Positions 50,091-60,199 are shown, counted from the stretch's first letter. The stretch: DNA of 64,000 nucleotides from Prostheceraeus crozeri (GCA_907163375.1 CAJQUW010003420.1:1-64000); one strand, 5' to 3'. Made by a program: numbers and translations. Notes: generated by a model not told the origin, from the sequence alone.

Positions 50091-50623
50091 ACATGGATGC
50101 CTATTCTCTCTGCTACAATCAGCACTTGTGTGTTGGTGGACATTGGATTGTCAGACCTTCTTTTGACTCGTTTTTCGTGAAATACAGATAAAAAATACAG
50201 ATGATAAAGCTCATTTTGAGCGTCAAAATCAAATGCTCATCCATCATCATAATTAAGCTCGGCCTATAAATTATGGGAAGTAGGCCTATCAGCTATATCA
50301 TTAGTAGAGCAACTTTTTATGACAAGTCAGATTGTGTCAATTTTTTAATAGGGTGCGGGAACAAGAAGTCAAAAAGTGCAACAACCGTGATAATTTTATT
50401 GATCATACAATGGACCAATCTGTATCAAATTTCAAAGCATCTTTCAATCAGTGTGTTCCGAAAATCTCGACCACTCATTTCTCTGCTGTGATCGCCAACT
50501 CCTGTATTGAAAGAATGGGGATCATGAATGTTTTCGTCATGTTCAATTTCCATATTACCACGTAAACGAATATTGTGCAGAGCAAAAACTGCCATTATAG
50601 TTGCTATTGACGTGTCCAATTTA

Positions 50624-52255
50624 CAGTCCGTTTCATAAAAAGTGGATCATCCTAAAATTTGACTGAATAAAACATAAGTATGATACAGAAAGCATTTTTC
50701 ATGTTATTTCATGTCCCTAATATATTTAAATGTCCTTATATAATCTGATAAGCTATGATACAGTAACGGTTCTTAAGAAGCTAATATTTTGTGGTCCTAC
50801 CCTTATTGTCAATGACATTACCAATTCGTCTAGGCATTGATTCGATGATATCGTTGTTTTTGACTTATCTAACTTTCTCCACTCTCTTTTTAACAGTGAC
50901 GTAAGTTGTGATACGCCATCTGTAGGTAGCAGTGAACGACGAACGTTACGTTTTAGAATACTCCATACATTTTCTGCGGGATTCAGATCAGGAGAACGAG
51001 CTGGCCAAGATAATGTCCTAAGCCCTAATTGAGACTTGCATAAGTTGACTCTACTACTCCTGTGACACGTAGCATTATCATCTATAAATAACCAAGTCGA
51101 TGGATCACCAAGTTGATCTGTCATTTGGCCAATATTCATTCGTAAAACATTCACATAGCGTTCAGAATTCATGGTTCCTTGCTGTATGTGAAGTTCAGAG
51201 CGGCCATTGGTCCAAATGCCAGCCCAAATCAGTAGAGTCGCACCACCTTGTACCCGGGGACGATGTAAATGTCTCGGAATTTCCTGATCAGATTTTATCC
51301 ATAATCTCAATCGACCATCACTATCCTTCAGACGGACTGATGCCTCATCAGACCAGATTGCCCATCTGAGACGTCCTTTTGTATGCTGATCTGATAATTC
51401 GATCTGAGAGGGCCTCTTACAGCTCTTGAAATTCGACTCAATAAGTCTTCTACGAATAGCGGACTTCGAAATAGACGAGACTAGTGCAGCCATCTCAGTT
51501 AACGAGAGACTTGGATCAACTTTAACAAATCTCAAAATTAGGCGGTCTCTACGTTTGGATGTTTTGCGTGGACGGCCAAAGCCCTCTTTACGACAGAGTC
51601 GAAAATCATCATTATGCCATCGATGCACATTTGTGTAAGGGACTTGTTTGTAGTCGACTTGCAAGTCGCTTGCTTGTAGCTCGCAAAGAAAACCCTAGTT
51701 TTAGCAAGGCTGACACTTTGCCTTTTGTGAATGCGATCTCGTTATTGTTCATTTGTGCTTTGTATTGTTTTCAACCTGTAAGAGATAGATTTCTAGCTGA
51801 AAGCAATCAGGAGTGCTGCCAACACCACCGCAACGAAGTCAAGAAGCTATGGAACATGAAGTCCAGTTAATCACATGTAGCAGTTACATTATTGTTGATG
51901 AATAATGGTGCTATACTGGCTCTGATTGACCGATTTTCTTTATTTTTGTTTTGCTTGATAGCTTTTGGCTTGTAGAACAACATATTACATAACAAAGGAA
52001 ACAAATGTAATTTTATAAGAGTGAGGTATGATTTTGTGTAACATTGCTAAATGAAGATCAAATTATCTACTACTTTTTTATCTATAACAGGAAAACAACT
52101 CAATATTCATGCTTGAAATTTCCAACAATGATATTAGTATGCACAACTGACATATCCTCCAAATTTCAGAGAAATACGTTCAAGTTTGGCGGAGTTAGAC
52201 AAAGTTGAAGTTAAGGCGATGTTTAAGAGTGATCCATTTTTTATGAAACAATCTG
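50624..52255 (-). mobile_element. Tc1-B, complete Tc1-like transposon (1632 bp)
   Basis: Terminal repeats begin CAGTCCGTTTCATAAAAAG on the left and, reverse-complemented, CAGATTGTTTCATAAAAAA on the right. They are flanked by TA at 50622-50623 and 52256-52257. It is inserted in the HARBI1 gene of the Harbinger element and is the full-length reference for Tc1-A, including the site where the 26-kb element landed in Tc1-A. Confidence 0.95.
50753..51752 (-). pseudogene. Tc1-B transposase, one N-terminal frameshift
   Basis: A DD34E transposase. A 303-codon frame (50753-51664) covers most of the protein: helix-turn-helix and GFGRPRKTSKRR motif, first Asp in IWSDEASVRL, second Asp in FIDDNATCHRSS, Glu in SPDLNPAENVWSILK with 34 residues between the last two. 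The natural start is ATG at 51752 (MNNNEIAFTKGKVSALLKLG), but that frame closes after about 46 codons. A frameshift near 51650 separates the two, so the copy is probably inactive. Confidence 0.88.
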
Positions 52256-53322
52256 TAGTTGCTAGCTTGTTCCTTCCTTCAACACAAGCAAAATCTTGCT
52301 TGATCACGCCAAAAGTTCTCTCAATAATCAACCGAGATCGAACAAAGTGGTAATTGTAGCTTTCCTGAGCACGATTTTGCGGATTTGCAACAAGTGTAAG
52401 GAGAAATTGAGATAGAGGGTAGCCACTGTCCCCAATCAGAATGAAGTTCTTTAAATCACAATTCTCCATTCTTTCGCGCAGATTTGAATTGCGAAATATT
52501 CTAGCATCGTGAGTTGCGCCTGGCCAACGTGCCACAACATTTTCAATAATGCCATCTGCAGTGCAAACTACCTGAACGTTTATGGAAAGGAAATTTTTCC
52601 TGTTGTAGAAAGATGCAGCAACATCTCGCGGAGGCACTACACGAATATGTGTGCAATCAATTGCACCAATTATGTTGTTGATTCTCATCTTTTCACGAAA
52701 CTTATCACTAATATTGCGCTTTCCATGAATATTGGATGGAAAATATACGAATTGCTTATGACCACTAGCAATAGCTACCAATATGTCACGGATAATGCGC
52801 GAAACCACTGGTTGAGAAATGTTGTGCAAATCGGCATGGATCAGTTGGATTGTGCCTGTCGCATAGTACCTTAGGGCGGTTGCGAACTTTAAAACTGGTG
52901 GCAATGTCCCTTTGCTAATGTCTGGCAGAATTATTTCCAAGACATGTAGGAAAAGGTCCTTCTTTAGCCTGTATCTTTCGATGAACTCATTTTCTGATAA
53001 GTCTTCAACAGGATTTGATCTGTCTCTAACGCCTCGATGCGCAAGGCGTTCGAAGTGATACTCGGGATCAACGACATCCATTCCGCACAAACAAGAGCTA
53101 CGAATGCTGATTTATTCATCTACCTGATGCTACTGTATCATGCTTTTGCTTGGATGGCATGGGTCATCACGCATGCCACTTCACAATAGCAATCTCGACA
53201 CCCTCGCCAATGGAATAGGCAATGGTAGCCAGTGGAATGTGATCGCTGGAATAACATTTCAGATGGCATGGGGGCCCTTGCCACTGGCAGCCGTCGCTGG
53301 AATGCGGTTTAGTATAGCGCTC

Positions 53323-55199
53323 ATTGAAAGCCTCTTTACCAACAGTCATTTCTCAGATAAATGAAATGTCGCTGGATCCTTTCAATTAATCACTAAATGA
53401 CTTATGTGATATAGTGTGATGATATTTTGGCAGCTGATATTCGAATGCATGCAGAGATTTTGAAAATTGTTCAAATATAATGAACAGGATCTCTTGAAAG
53501 TAAAACGAATACCCGAAGACTTCTTGGTCTTTGATTTCAAGCTAGAGTAATGCATGTTCTGTAAATCGACATCACAAGTTGCATATGTGTCTGATTATAC
53601 TCTTGATAGATTAGCCTACAGGAGCGATATTTCAAAATGATGAACGTACAGAACGTTTTAAAGGATTTCCTTCTTTGTCATCCTGTCGCCGCAGTATTTT
53701 CATAAATACATTATTGCTTTTGTGCACATGACCTTTGGACAAGGAGCAACAATCCAGATAACAAATTGGCTTGATGAATATAAATGCCAATCAGAAAGCT
53801 TGGAAACCAGCTCGCACAATTTGCATATTGCCCCAACTAAGTTCCCCGGTGTGTGCCATAATTTTCATGCAATTTCCATTCTAGGACTTTCTATGGTGCT
53901 GTTAATTTCTATGGTTGTATCAATATCTAAATTTGAAATTTGACCACCATAGATCTTTCTCCATTCTCTAATGTGTTGAATGGTAATACGTAGAAAGCGA
54001 GATATTGCGCGTTTTTTCTGGTAGAAACAATGGCGCTGAATTCAAAAATTTATTCTAACTTGTCTCCTTTTAAAGAATACAATGGATCTATTAAAGCAAA
54101 AAGCCTACACAGTCACTTTGAAATCAGAAATGAGTGAGATTGACTCATCGATGCTAATAATGTAGACAATCTTTTGTTTAATTTCAAAACATACCGGAAA
54201 TGCGAAAAGGAACTGCAAACTCTAATTATGGGCTCACGAATGAAAAAGTGCCGAGATTTCGGGGAATGAGGTCATGTGGAAAAGTTAACAACAGGGCAAA
54301 AAATAGAAAATAGTTCACCTTTTGATACACTGATGTGTGCAATTAATCTAAAACTATATTATTACAGCATCAAAATAATCATTGTGCATTATCACTATCA
54401 CTACTTTTTTGCCATCATGTCACTAGGAAGTAAAGTTTCTAATTAACGAAAGTTTATTGCACAAATGTCATCGATGTAGCGAGATTTACTAAACAACAAT
54501 CTTACATACCCCAATTTCATTTCTACTAGCAAGGACTCCATAAAAACAAACTCTTAATGTGATTAACAAATCTGCTGGGCTTGAATCATCGGAAGGCTTC
54601 CAACTTGCTTGTTAGTATTACCAGCAAAAGTGACATACTCGTATACTCCTCACACAATTATATTGGCAGTTTCTTTAAACTTAAGAATGTCAAAACAAGT
54701 GCAACCATTATAAGCATTCTTAGAAAATATGATTTGTTCCAACCGACACATAGATATTTTCTTGATAATCTCATTTCAACGTGTACAAAAGCTGAAAGTC
54801 GATAAAAAATGTACTTCCATAAAATCATGAAGATTAGCTGGCTTCTTTTTTTATTGGAAATATGAATGTGTGAAGTAGGCCTGCATGGAAGTGACGAATA
54901 CATCCGGCCATGTACATACATACCCCAAAGTGAACGACAAAATAACAAGCATCCTCTAAAGAAATCCCCTGTCAAGCAGACTGCATTGTCAAGTTACCGC
55001 CTGTTGTATCAAATTTCATCTTTGTTTAGCCAAACTACCACAGATATTGTCTTAAATCCAAGCCCCACATTTTGCAATTACTTACTGTGTCTGAAAAAAG
55101 CGTGTGTTCTGTGTCATCTGCACCGAGATATCTCTCATGAGTGGGTCATATTGAACAATGAATGATTGAGTGTAGATCATAGGCTGCAAAGTAGTATAT
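53323..55199. other. Intergenic DNA between Harbinger and Polinton, nothing recognised
   Basis: No supported gene. Short open frames at 53722-53943 and 54581-55165 have no family motif. Confidence 0.45.
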
Positions 55200-55255
55200 A
55201 GTGTGACATCCGGCGCGACGCTTCGCTTCGCTTCGCTTGCGCCGGATGTCACACT
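55200..55255. repeat. Terminal hairpin at the Polinton end
   Basis: A perfect 17-bp stem, AGTGTGACATCCGGCGC (55200-55216), pairs with 55239-55255. The 22-nt loop is made of CTTCG/GCTTC repeats. It sits exactly at the inferred left terminus. Confidence 0.88.
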
Positions 55256-55289
55256 TTTGCGGGTTTTTTTTCAAAAATTTCAAAAATTT

Positions 55290-55575
55290 AGGTGGACTTC
55301 AAATTTCACGTGGCAGAAGGCCGAAGGGCGAAAATTTAGGTAGTGACAAATTTTCAAAAAAAACAAAAATTCAAAAATTTAGGCGGTCTCAAAATATCAC
55401 GTAATCGAAAATTTAGGCGGTTTCAAAATAACACGTGGACGAAAATTTAGGCGGTCTTAAAATATCACGTAATCTAAAAAATATCACGTGGTCGAAAAAT
55501 ATCACGTAGCCGAAGGCCGAAAATGTAGGCAGATGAAAATTTAGGTAGACCAAAAAATATCACGTAGTCCTAATA
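55290..55575 (+). repeat. Subterminal tandem repeats of the Polinton
   Basis: Degenerate units of about 42 bp alternate AAAATTTAGGCGGTC with AAAATATCACGTAATC, at least five times, between the hairpin and the first gene. They are probably part of the long TIR. Confidence 0.85.
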
Positions 55576-55611
55576 TACCAGAAGATTGTATTCAAAATAT
55601 TTCTTTAAAAA

Positions 55612-56472
55612 ATGGAAACCTCAACGGGGGAAGCCTCAGAAATGGAAGGAATAAAAGTGGAAGAAACCGCAAGAATATATCCTTCGTTATCATATGAACG
55701 TAGTTCTACTTTAATGAACATTCAAAAGATAAACATCGAAAAGATGAATAAAGAAAAACATAAAGACAGAGTTAGGTATATGAAAGATAAAGAATCTCAA
55801 TTATTATTAAGATTAGAGCATTATAAAAAATTGAGAAAGTGATGGTCTAAAGTTAAGAATGTAACACAAGGAATTGGCATATTCTTAACAATAAGTTTAG
55901 GTGCTTTAACAATTGTTATATCTTCAGGTGTTTTAGTAATTCCAGTAGTTGCTACAGCTTTAACAGGTACGGGTGTTTTTGCAACTTCACTTGTTACAAT
56001 GTTAGATAAATCTTTAATAACTAAGAAACGAAAATCATTAAAAACTAAGCATTTACATATTAAAGAAGACTATGATAAACTACATTACTACTTTCAAAGA
56101 GTATGTGATGATAATGTTATTACGTTAGATGAGATTGAAAAATTTGATCAAATAGCTAATGAAGTAAATCAAATATCATTTCAATTACAGTCAGAAAAAG
56201 TTGATGATAAGAATAAACGGGATGGCAAAATTTGGAGTGATGGTAAAATTTCCAATGAAGAAAATGACAAAATTTTTTTTAGAAGAGCTAAAAACTTTAA
56301 GCGAAAATTTAAGCAAAACTTTATTAAACAAAACTTTATTAGACAAAACTTAAAACGAGAAAACTTTAAACGAAAAGATGTCAGACAACAAAGCAATAAA
56401 AAAATAATTTGTTCAGTAAAATGTTTTTGCTGTATTCCAATGTTACCACAAAATTTAAATATTATATTTTAA
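55612..56472 (+). pseudogene. Polinton two-helix membrane-type protein, one in-frame stop
   Basis: Residues 1-76 are hydrophilic and helical. A TGA at 55840-55842 interrupts. The same frame continues with two hydrophobic, Gly/Ala/Val-rich segments (about 55873-55990) and then a charged helical region (KHLHIKEDYDKLHYYF, then VITLDEIEKF) that ends at 56472. This two-transmembrane plus helical-tail layout is a family common in Polintons of invertebrates and is thought to be structural or membrane-active; its function is not established. The C-terminus has lysine/asparagine-rich repeats of NFI(K/R)Q type (about 56290-56380) encoded by an imperfect AAACTTTATTA repeat. The second half has no start before the hydrophobic part, so this is one broken gene, not two. 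Confidence 0.72.
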
Positions 56473-56474
56473 AA

Positions 56475-57302
56475 ATGGATAAAATTAGCACTGATAATTT
56501 TAAAAGAATAAAACAATTAGAAGAGTTAATAAAACAAAGAAATATTATGAAAGAAAATCATCTTCAACATAGAATGATAAAAGCTGGTATTCAATCTGAT
56601 ATGTTTGAAAAAATGCAGCAAACCGAACAAGTAAAAACTGATTTTGAAAAAACTATGAAACCATTTAAAACTCTTGAAAAGGAACTTACAAATAATGATG
56701 AACAAATTGATATAACAGATCCAGAGAACAAAAAATTTATATTAGATGACTATGGATTACTAGAATCAAACATTAATAAGAAATTACCAAAATCTATGCA
56801 ATTTGAACATTCTATCTCATTTATAGATGGAAAAACAATACCTAGATTTTATCTCGGACAAAAAGAAATATTTCCAAAACCTTTTCGAGATTTAATTTTT
56901 TCACCAGATAAATATGCTTTTAATTTAGATAAAAATTTTGTTGATCTTTTAAGAGGAGCAGATTTAAATAATTATGCTGTAGAAGATCTCATAAAGTATA
57001 AAGCTATGTTAGATAGAGTTGGTGCAGTAAAATCTCTTAGACGTTATAAACAATTAGAAAATTTATTATCAACGGGAGTTAAAGTAGGAAAAGGTTTTAA
57101 AACTGAAACAACTGTATTCTTACCAGATGATCCACAAGAACTACTAAATAAATTAAAAATTAAATATTTTAATATCTGCAATAAAAGAGGACATAATTCT
57201 AGTTTCAATGAAATTCATGCTATATTGAAAAGACTGTTAGAAAAGAAGATTCTAAATGAAGAGGATTATAAAAGTGTAGCTGAAATATGTTGTTGTTTTT
57301 AA
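56475..57302 (+). CDS. Conserved Polinton protein of unknown function (275 aa)
   Basis: An intact frame from ATG 56475, two bases after the preceding stop and within the TTTTAAAAATG context shared by the genes of this element. The N-terminal third is a basic helical or coiled-coil region (KRIKQLEELIKQRN). The middle contains SISFIDGKTIPRFYLG and PFRDLIFSPDKYAF. The end has FLPDDPQELLNKLKIK followed by RGHNSSFNEIHAILKRLLEKK. The C-terminal pattern (a DDP/LL block, then GHN-S-NEI and a helix) is what I associate with an uncharacterised protein often found in Polintons. No enzymatic motif is seen. It may be a virion or core protein; that is inference. Confidence 0.7.
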   Translation: MDKISTDNFKRIKQLEELIKQRNIMKENHLQHRMIKAGIQSDMFEKMQQTEQVKTDFEKTMKPFKTLEKELTNNDEQIDITDPENKKFILDDYGLLESNINKKLPKSMQFEHSISFIDGKTIPRFYLGQKEIFPKPFRDLIFSPDKYAFNLDKNFVDLLRGADLNNYAVEDLIKYKAMLDRVGAVKSLRRYKQLENLLSTGVKVGKGFKTETTVFLPDDPQELLNKLKIKYFNICNKRGHNSSFNEIHAILKRLLEKKILNEEDYKSVAEICCCF

Positions 57303-57619
57303 TTTTTTTATAAAAAAATATTTATTCAAAATTTTAACTAAAAAATGTCTTCGAGAGAATTATCATCAGCAGATTTAGACAAAATTAATAATCATTTAGA
57401 AAATTTGACAGAGATTTTGGGTTCATCAAAATTTAGTACGACGTTAAAAATTATAACAACTACTTCATCACACACTTGTAATTTAGAACCCATTCTACAT
57501 TTGGAACAAAATAAAAATTATCAAATTGCATTGACTAGTTTCTCCACATTTAACACTATTCAAAACGTTATCAAAGATGTGAATGATCAATTTTGATATT
57601 ATTGCCAATATATTGATAT

Positions 57620-58636
57620 ATGCCTTTCGCTGTAATTTTTATGGATTATATAGAGAATACGGCGCTAACAGCCTTACGGAATAATAACATTAGGCCTCAG
57701 TTTTATAGACGATATATCGATGATATCGTGATGGGCCCATTTCCGAACGAAGCAAAAATATTCGATAAAATTATTAAGGCCTTCAACTCGGTGACCGAAT
57801 CTATAAATTTCACTTTAGAAGTACCAAATAAATCATTGAACTTTTTAGATGTAACCATTTGGATTGAAAATAATGTCATAAATTACAAGCATTATACTAA
57901 AGAAATTAGTTCAGATAATTGCTTAAATAAAAATAGCTGGGTGCCAAACCACATTAAAACGAATTTTGTGATAAATTCAATCAGCACTGCAAACGAGAGA
58001 TGTAATTTAGCATCTGACCAGATAGAAGCAACAGACAAAGTAAAGAAAAAATTAAAAGGAAATGGCTACAGTGATAAAGATTTGAACTGCAGTCGCAAAA
58101 ATAGAAGAAAAAAGCGCAATCATGATAAAAAGCGAGTTTGTAATCTACAGATGCCTTTCGTTAGTGATAGTCTAAATAGAAAAATAAACAGTTTAGTTCA
58201 AAAATATGACCTTGATATAAATGTAGTAAATAATAGTAGTAAAAAATTAAAAGATATTTTTCAGATAAAGAAAAAGAGGAACAAGCACGAAAATTGTGAT
58301 GTGTGTGCCAGTTTGCCGATGGAATTTGATTGCAGTGTGAGCAATGTTGTCTATGAATTCGTTTGTAAAACGTGTGATGGTAATTATATAGGCAAGACTT
58401 GTAGGAACTTTAGAGCTCGATACTTAGAGCACAACCGCAGCATTAGGCATAAGGATGATAGGAGTGCGCTGAGCGTCCATGTTCGTGAATGTGAGTGTGA
58501 TGGTATTGAAGATTTTGATGTCAATATTCTTGAATGCGTGAAGAGACCGCTTGATATTGCGTTGTTAGAAGCTCGTTGGATTAAGCGTAGAAGACCGGTG
58601 TTGAATCGATGTGATGAGCTGTCTGAATGGTATTAA
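57620..58636 (+). CDS. Penelope RT C-terminal part with GIY-YIG endonuclease (338 aa)
   Basis: An uninterrupted frame, lacking the N-terminal RT because of truncation. Residues 1-130 carry RT motif C (FYRRYIDDIVMG) and the following LNFLDVTIW block. A basic linker (KNRRKKRNHDKKR) follows. The last 100 residues are a GIY-YIG nuclease: NVVYEFVCKTCDGNYIGKT (VVY/YIG strands), RARYLEHN (Arg helix) and the Glu in ALLEARWIKRR. Cysteines at CDVC and CKTC form the zinc-like cluster seen before this domain in Penelope proteins. In full-length elements these domains copy RNA and nick the target. This fragment cannot transpose alone. The first Met is not a natural start. Confidence 0.93.
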   Translation: MPFAVIFMDYIENTALTALRNNNIRPQFYRRYIDDIVMGPFPNEAKIFDKIIKAFNSVTESINFTLEVPNKSLNFLDVTIWIENNVINYKHYTKEISSDNCLNKNSWVPNHIKTNFVINSISTANERCNLASDQIEATDKVKKKLKGNGYSDKDLNCSRKNRRKKRNHDKKRVCNLQMPFVSDSLNRKINSLVQKYDLDINVVNNSSKKLKDIFQIKKKRNKHENCDVCASLPMEFDCSVSNVVYEFVCKTCDGNYIGKTCRNFRARYLEHNRSIRHKDDRSALSVHVRECECDGIEDFDVNILECVKRPLDIALLEARWIKRRRPVLNRCDELSEWY

Positions 58637-58699
58637 ATGGTCACACCGCATAGATGTCTGAAGTATATAAAATCACTTGTAACTGCAGTTGATGCCAAA

Positions 58700-58737
58700 A
58701 CTCGTTGATAAAGGGTCGGGACCCGAAACGTCCGAGT
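58700..58737 (+). ncRNA. Hammerhead-ribozyme-like motif in PLE-2 3' end
   Basis: Stem I ACTCG (58700-58704) pairs with CGAGT (58733-58737). The core reads TTGATAA in place of CTGATGA. Stem II is GGGTC/GACCC, followed by GAAA (58725-58728), a minimal stem III, and cleavage triplet GTC (58730-58732). It lies 64 bp after the stop codon, where Penelope-like elements are known to carry hammerheads. The two core changes (positions 3 and 8) are at bases that pair with each other in active hammerheads. Confidence 0.6.
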
Positions 58738-59374
58738 AGAAAACACACGTTCTTTTTATTCAATTTATTCAATTTTACTTATCGGCAAAAACTAAAGGGA
58801 GTGATAACCGGATTTTATTGTACATAATTTTGATATTCTACTGATAAAGGCAAAACATGGAAAATACTAACTTTTCTTCCTGGTTCTTACGAAGTTTAAT
58901 CAATATCAAATGAAATTAAGAGATATTTAGTTATACCATTTAAAGATAAGAAACAATTACATTTTGCAGTTGAACCGGCAGTTAATACATTTTCTCTTAC
59001 TTTAGACGAAAATCATCAAGTTGATTTTAATCATGATAGATCATTGTCAAAGCTATTAGGATTTAATAAACAAACCTATAGTCAAGGTTATCATTTAGGT
59101 GAGAAGATTCCAAAAATAACTGAAATAAATTCAATTGTTGTACATTGTGACATTATTGAAGGAGGATATATAAATGGTAAATTGTCAAATTTAATATTCA
59201 GTTTTCCAGCTTTTACTGTACCCATTGGTTATAGACTAAATGTAATTCCACAAACATTAATATATTTCCCTATTACAAGAAAAACTATTAACAACATTAA
59301 CATAAGAATCACTGATGAAAAAGGACAAGAAATAAATTTTGGAGGTGAAGAGATTATGATAGATCTTTTGGTTC

Positions 59375-59415
59375 GGGAGGTATAAACTCCCGTTCGAGAG
59401 GTATAAACTCCCACG
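59375..59415. terminator. Paired hairpins at the end of the capsid-like gene
   Basis: GGGAG(GTATAAA)CTCCC at 59375-59391 and a near copy about 20 bp on (GAG...CTC). The stop codon is in the first loop. They may act in 3' end formation; this is inferred from position. Confidence 0.4.
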
Positions 59416-59481
59416 CGAAGCTAGAGAAGTTTAATTTTCTTCTTCTTCTTTTAAAATAAAAATAAAATTTTTTATTAAAAA

Positions 59482-60199
59482 ATGAGTGAAGTGCCCCATT
59501 AAATAAAAAAAAACTCAAATTTAATCATCATCCAAATTTATCTAATAAAGTTTTGTCAGTTATTTGTGGAAGATCAGGATGTGGGAGTTTTAAACGACTC
59601 CAAATTTTTTGGATTATAACAATCTTATAATTTATACAACAACAGCAGAACAACCCGTCTATCAGTTTTTAAAATATGGATTTGAAAATAATCTTAAAAA
59701 AACAGCAATTGCTTCATTATTCAAAGAATATGAAAATTCTGAATATGAAGAAGAAATAAGTTCGTGGTGTGAAGAAGCAGCAAAAAATAATCAGTTAGTA
59801 GAATCCAATAAAAATAAGCATATAAAGATACAATTAATAGATGATAGTGGTAATATGAAAGATCCTAGTAAACTAGATAAAACAATGAAACATTGTGTAA
59901 TTTTTGATGATTGTGATAATGATAGAAATCAGTCAGTTCAGAGAAATTATTTCACAAGAGGTAGACATAATAACTGTAGTGTATTTTATTTAACACAAAG
60001 TATGTATTCATTAGACGGAAGTGTTATTAGAAAGAATGCAAATATATTTATACTATTTGAAATAAATGCAAGAAACTTAAGTGATTTGTTAAGAGATTTA
60101 TGTGTAAGAAATAAAGATGAATTTAAAAAATCGTGTAACAATGCTTGGTCAAAAGATTATGGCTTCATTACAATTAATATTGATAAAAAAAATTCATGA
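59482..60199 (+). pseudogene. Polinton packaging ATPase (FtsK/A32-like), broken at the P-loop
   Basis: Genome-packaging ATPase of the FtsK-HerA type. From ATG 59482 the frame closes after six codons. The P-loop region (VICGRSGCG, near 59559-59585) is in a different frame, and another shift follows just before LDYNNLIIYTTTAEQPVYQF (from about 59609). From there the frame is open to 60199: Walker B in HCVIFDDC (59891-59914), then the arginine-finger/sensor block FTRGRHNNCSVFYLTQSMY. Known relatives are about 230-250 residues, matching 59482-60199 in length. Order and motifs are clear; the enzyme is dead here because the Walker A motif is frame-broken. Confidence 0.88.

Larger units (their letters stand above)
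50425..53090 (-). pseudogene. HARBI1-type DDE transposase, split by Tc1-B
   Basis: The catalytic protein of the Harbinger, read from ATG at 53090. The DDE_Tnp_4 domain is complete to residue 277. The first Asp is D145 in GAIDCTHIRV, the second D221 in GDSGYPL, and the Glu E257 in LIIERTFGVIK, with 35 residues between the last two. HDARIF at 195-199 is also typical. At residue 278 the frame runs into Tc1-B and reads about 40 foreign codons to a stop at 52134. The true C-terminus (DTSIATIMAVFALHNIRLR onward) lies beyond Tc1-B at 50425-50623. The TA duplication keeps the frame across the insertion, so the transposase gene was otherwise intact when it was hit. Confidence 0.93.
48890..53322. mobile_element. 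PIF/Harbinger transposon, interrupted by Tc1-B
   Basis: The left terminus GGGCGCTATTGTAAACCGC and the reverse complement of the right terminus, GAGCGCTATACTAAACCGC, match closely and continue into CATTCCA-rich subterminal DNA. The flanks are ATT (48887-48889) and ATT (53323-53325), a 3-bp duplication as expected for this superfamily. Without Tc1-B the element is about 2.8 kb. It has the usual pair of divergently coded proteins, a Myb/SANT-like protein on plus and a HARBI1-type transposase on minus. Confidence 0.93.
57601..58825 (+). mobile_element. Penelope-like element PLE-2, 5'-truncated, inside the Polinton
   Basis: Bounded by an exact 12-bp duplication AATTTTGATATT (57589-57600 and 58826-58837). 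The element starts within the reverse transcriptase domain and continues to the 3' end with the GIY-YIG endonuclease and a hammerhead-like motif, as expected for 5' truncation on insertion. It is more intact than PLE-1 and PLE-3 and therefore younger. Confidence 0.93.
57345..59385 (+). pseudogene. Polinton capsid-like (possible penton/minor capsid) protein, split by PLE-2
   Basis: The N-terminal part is 57345-57588 and the C-terminal part 58838-59385, separated by the Penelope insertion 57601-58825 and its 12-bp duplication. The reading frame agrees across the insertion but contains a TGA at the junction and a TAA at about 58899-58901. Diagnostic blocks are YQIALTSFSTFNTI, LPGSYEV, LLGFNK, YINGKLSNLIFSF, PIGYRLNVIPQTLIYFPI, and a C-terminal IRITDEKGQEINFGGEEIMI. 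This beta-rich pattern ending in a D-G/F-GEE-type strand belongs to a Polinton protein family of about 250-300 residues that I tentatively equate with the jelly-roll minor capsid protein. The stop codon sits inside a hairpin (59375-59391). Confidence 0.65.

Noticed and set aside
52134-52259. C-terminal 41 residues of the HARBI1 frame as native protein
   Set aside because: They are encoded by the Tc1-B terminal region; the native C-terminus is at 50425-50623.
1-55199. tRNA, rRNA or host protein-coding genes
   Set aside because: I looked for long protein-like frames and cloverleaf or rRNA-like blocks and saw none I could support by eye; short exons of host genes cannot be excluded.
55840-55842. 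TGA recoding (as Trp or selenocysteine) in Polinton genes
   Set aside because: Lesions include TAA and frameshifts as well as TGA, and the intact genes show no need for recoding; decay is simpler.
57345-57596. A stand-alone 83-aa protein
   Set aside because: It is the N-terminal piece of the capsid-like gene cut by PLE-2; the frame continues beyond the insertion at 58838.
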